NCBI GenBank assembly: GCA_930367205.1
Contig: OV884009.1
Location: 96,493,189 to 96,557,188 of the forward strand
Direction of reading: 5' to 3'
Length of the DNA: 64,000 nt
Source: Acanthosoma haemorrhoidale
Taxonomy: Eukaryota > Arthropoda > Insecta > Hemiptera > Acanthosomatidae
Made by a program: the position numbers and the translations under genes. Below the pieces are notes generated by a model. That model had not been told where the DNA came from. It saw only the letters and a program-made list of their open reading frames with translations, and searched no databases. Shown piece after piece: positions 56,701 to 59,700 of this stretch. The stretch's first letter is position 1. Every line of letters begins with the position of its first letter.

Positions 56701-59700
56701 AGTAGTGGGCGGGATTTTTCATGGAATAACTGGAATCTGTTATCATGTGTGGTATATCAATGTTTACTGCCTGGCTCATTTTCAATAGTGATTGATGAAA
56801 AATGGGGAACTGCAAAATGCTTTTATCCAATGATGTCCAATTAGTAGAAAGGGCGGAAAAATTAATGTATATATTTTTTCTCAACCCAAAATACTGCAAA
56901 ATGATCGAATTATACAAATACAACGTACATAGCACATGCACAACATAAAGTCTAAATCAGGTATGATAGTTAAATAAAAAGATTTTAAGAAACAATAGAA
57001 CAGACCTCTATTTGCCGCTGCGAAAAAGATTTATCCTTAGTTAATATTGTATAGCCCCTATGTAAGTGGCTGGGAATCTCGTCTTTGTGAATATCCTGCA
57101 ATAACTTTATAAATTCTACATCCACACTATTTTCTTCTAGCTGAAAAACAATAGTACAAATTAATATCTGTTGCTGCATGTAAATATGCCATAGCTTATA
57201 TTGTTGACAGATATAGCTGATGCACTCAATTCTAAAATAGCTGTTGCTGCGTGCGTGCCACAGTTTATATTATAAAAATGTAAGGCAGATGCACAATCGT
57301 CCACTGTCGGGCACTCACTAGGGGGCTCAGTTTATACCTGATTTTCCCCAAAGTGGTGAGGAGACGCCCGCCACGGGCTAGGGTTGTTAAAACCTCTTAG
57401 CCCCCGTCCGGCGAGCTAAGAGGTGGACCTATAGAGGTGGATAGTGTGGCGAGGTGGACCTATGGTCTTTCACCCTGGCCGCCGGCCTGATCGACAGGGC
57501 ATCCTAATTTGCTATGATCTGACTCCATAAGATCTTTTAGAAGGTGTGTGTGCCCCGACAAAGCACTGTGTTCAGGAGAAGAGGTACAGGGTAGGTTTTA
57601 TAGGTAGTTTATGTGGTCTTAGAATGACCACGAATTCACACTCGGTAGCTAAGGGTAGGGGAATACCTTCCGGATCCCAAATGCGAGTGTGAACCGGAAA
57701 GAGGCAGACTGGATTGCTATGGGGGTCCCTGCTGGTCTTATTTGCAGGGGCCAAGGCAACCGTCGTCCGTGAGGGAGAGGTCTCTCCCAAGGAGGTGCTA
57801 GTTTTAGCGAGACAAAGGCAGAGAATCTCACTAGGAAGGTGTGAGGTCTGCCAAACGCCGGACTACAACATAGCAGGTTAGGAAAGAGAAATTCAGAGGT
57901 AGTTGAAATGAGAGGTCCATGGTTTGAGTAGAACAGTAGGCGCCAGTGCAGAGAGAGAGAGGTGTTCAAGGTACCGGTTGCTGTCGTCTGTTTTTTTTTT
58001 GTTCTTTCAAAACCTCTTTATTGATAACATATATACAATGACAAAAATAAATTTGGAAATACAGCTGTCTCCTCGTGCTGCATTCGCAGATGCATATGTC
58101 GTCAGACTGAGAATACGCGGTTTATATAGCCGGCTAGTCGTGGTGGGGGGTCACCCCCACCAGCGGCTGTTCTCCCCTCCAACTTCTTCCCCCACTCTCC
58201 GACTAGCGTCGTAAGTTTTATTTATTAAACATATGGAAAAAATAATAGATATGATATGATCTGATCAAGAGAGTAACTTATAATTATTTATAATCAAGAG
58301 GTGGCCACAACATCCACAATAACTGTTGCAGCATATGTGAAATAGTTTTTGTTTTGCAAAGATAAGGCTAACGCGCAATTGTCCATAATAACTATTGTGG
58401 CAGGTTTGCCACAATTTATATTTTGCAATAATAAGGCTAATGCATAATTGTCTTTAATATCTGTTGATCCAAGTGTAAATTTTTTTCTATTTTGCAACGA
58501 TAAGTCCGATGCAAAATTATCTATAGTAACTGTTGCAGCATGTGCTCCATAGTCTCTACTGTACAGACAGAATGTGCAAATATCTCAAGTAACTATGGCT
58601 TGTGTTTTATATTCTACAAACTTGTAAATATGTTGCAAATAACCAACTAGCAGTATATTCGTAAAGATTACTGGTCTTGGTTAAGGGCTTACCGACTTTT
58701 TGATCTATATCTCTATTATTTTAATCAAAGCAAGATGTAAAACTGTTCGTAAGCTAATGCTTCGTCGAACTGTATGGTATTTATTTCGAGAAATACTTAC
58801 AAATTTCAAAATTGTGTCAACAGCTTCTACGGTACGACCTGATACATTGACCAATCTGGGAATATCATCTTGTGGGAACCCTCCATTCTGTTTAGTTTTA
58901 GGATTCCATTCCAAGAGAGCGTGGCAGTTCGCACCGCCAAACCCAAAGGAGTTAACGGCAACTTTCCCTCCTTCCCAGGGCGTTGGCTCCGTTACTACCT
59001 AAAAAATTATTTTAATTATTGTGCTTATTTAACGTTAATCTTACAATTGCAGAATTAACTTTCTTTAAAATCACTGAATATGTCATCATAATTGTATAGC
59101 AAAGTATAGGTAGTAAGAGTTAATATTAATTAGGTAGATGTACAACTACAGCCATAGATTGTTGATTTCCTACCTCAATTTCCCCAGTGTGAAAATACTC
59201 AATATCTGATCTTGGATTTTTGAAATTTATGTTGGGTGGAATCACTCCCGTTTCCATAGCCAGTATTATTTTGGCGATCGAACACACTCCAGAACTGGGT
59301 TCTGTATGACCAAGGTTTGATTTGATTGAACCAATTTTTAGTGGCGTTGTCCTGTTTTTGCAAAACACGTTATACAAGGCACGTACTTCCTCTGGGTCAC
59401 CAACCTACAGCGTAAAAAAAAAGTTAGACCAACATAATAAATATTTTGAAACTATTTCTGACAAAAGAGCCAAACATTCTCATATGATCAGCTTTAAAAC
59501 ACAGATTAGCTTCATAATTCCTTAATATAAATATTAATTCAAATTTAATGGTCCAGAATAGCGGAAATATACTGCTAAGAGATCTTGTTTCCTAAGAGAA
59601 AACTCAGAGTTTCCTTTCCATTAACAAACTTATGACATTCTACATCTTGATATTGTTCGGTTTATTCATACGAGATTCCCTGAGTTACTTACTGGTATCC

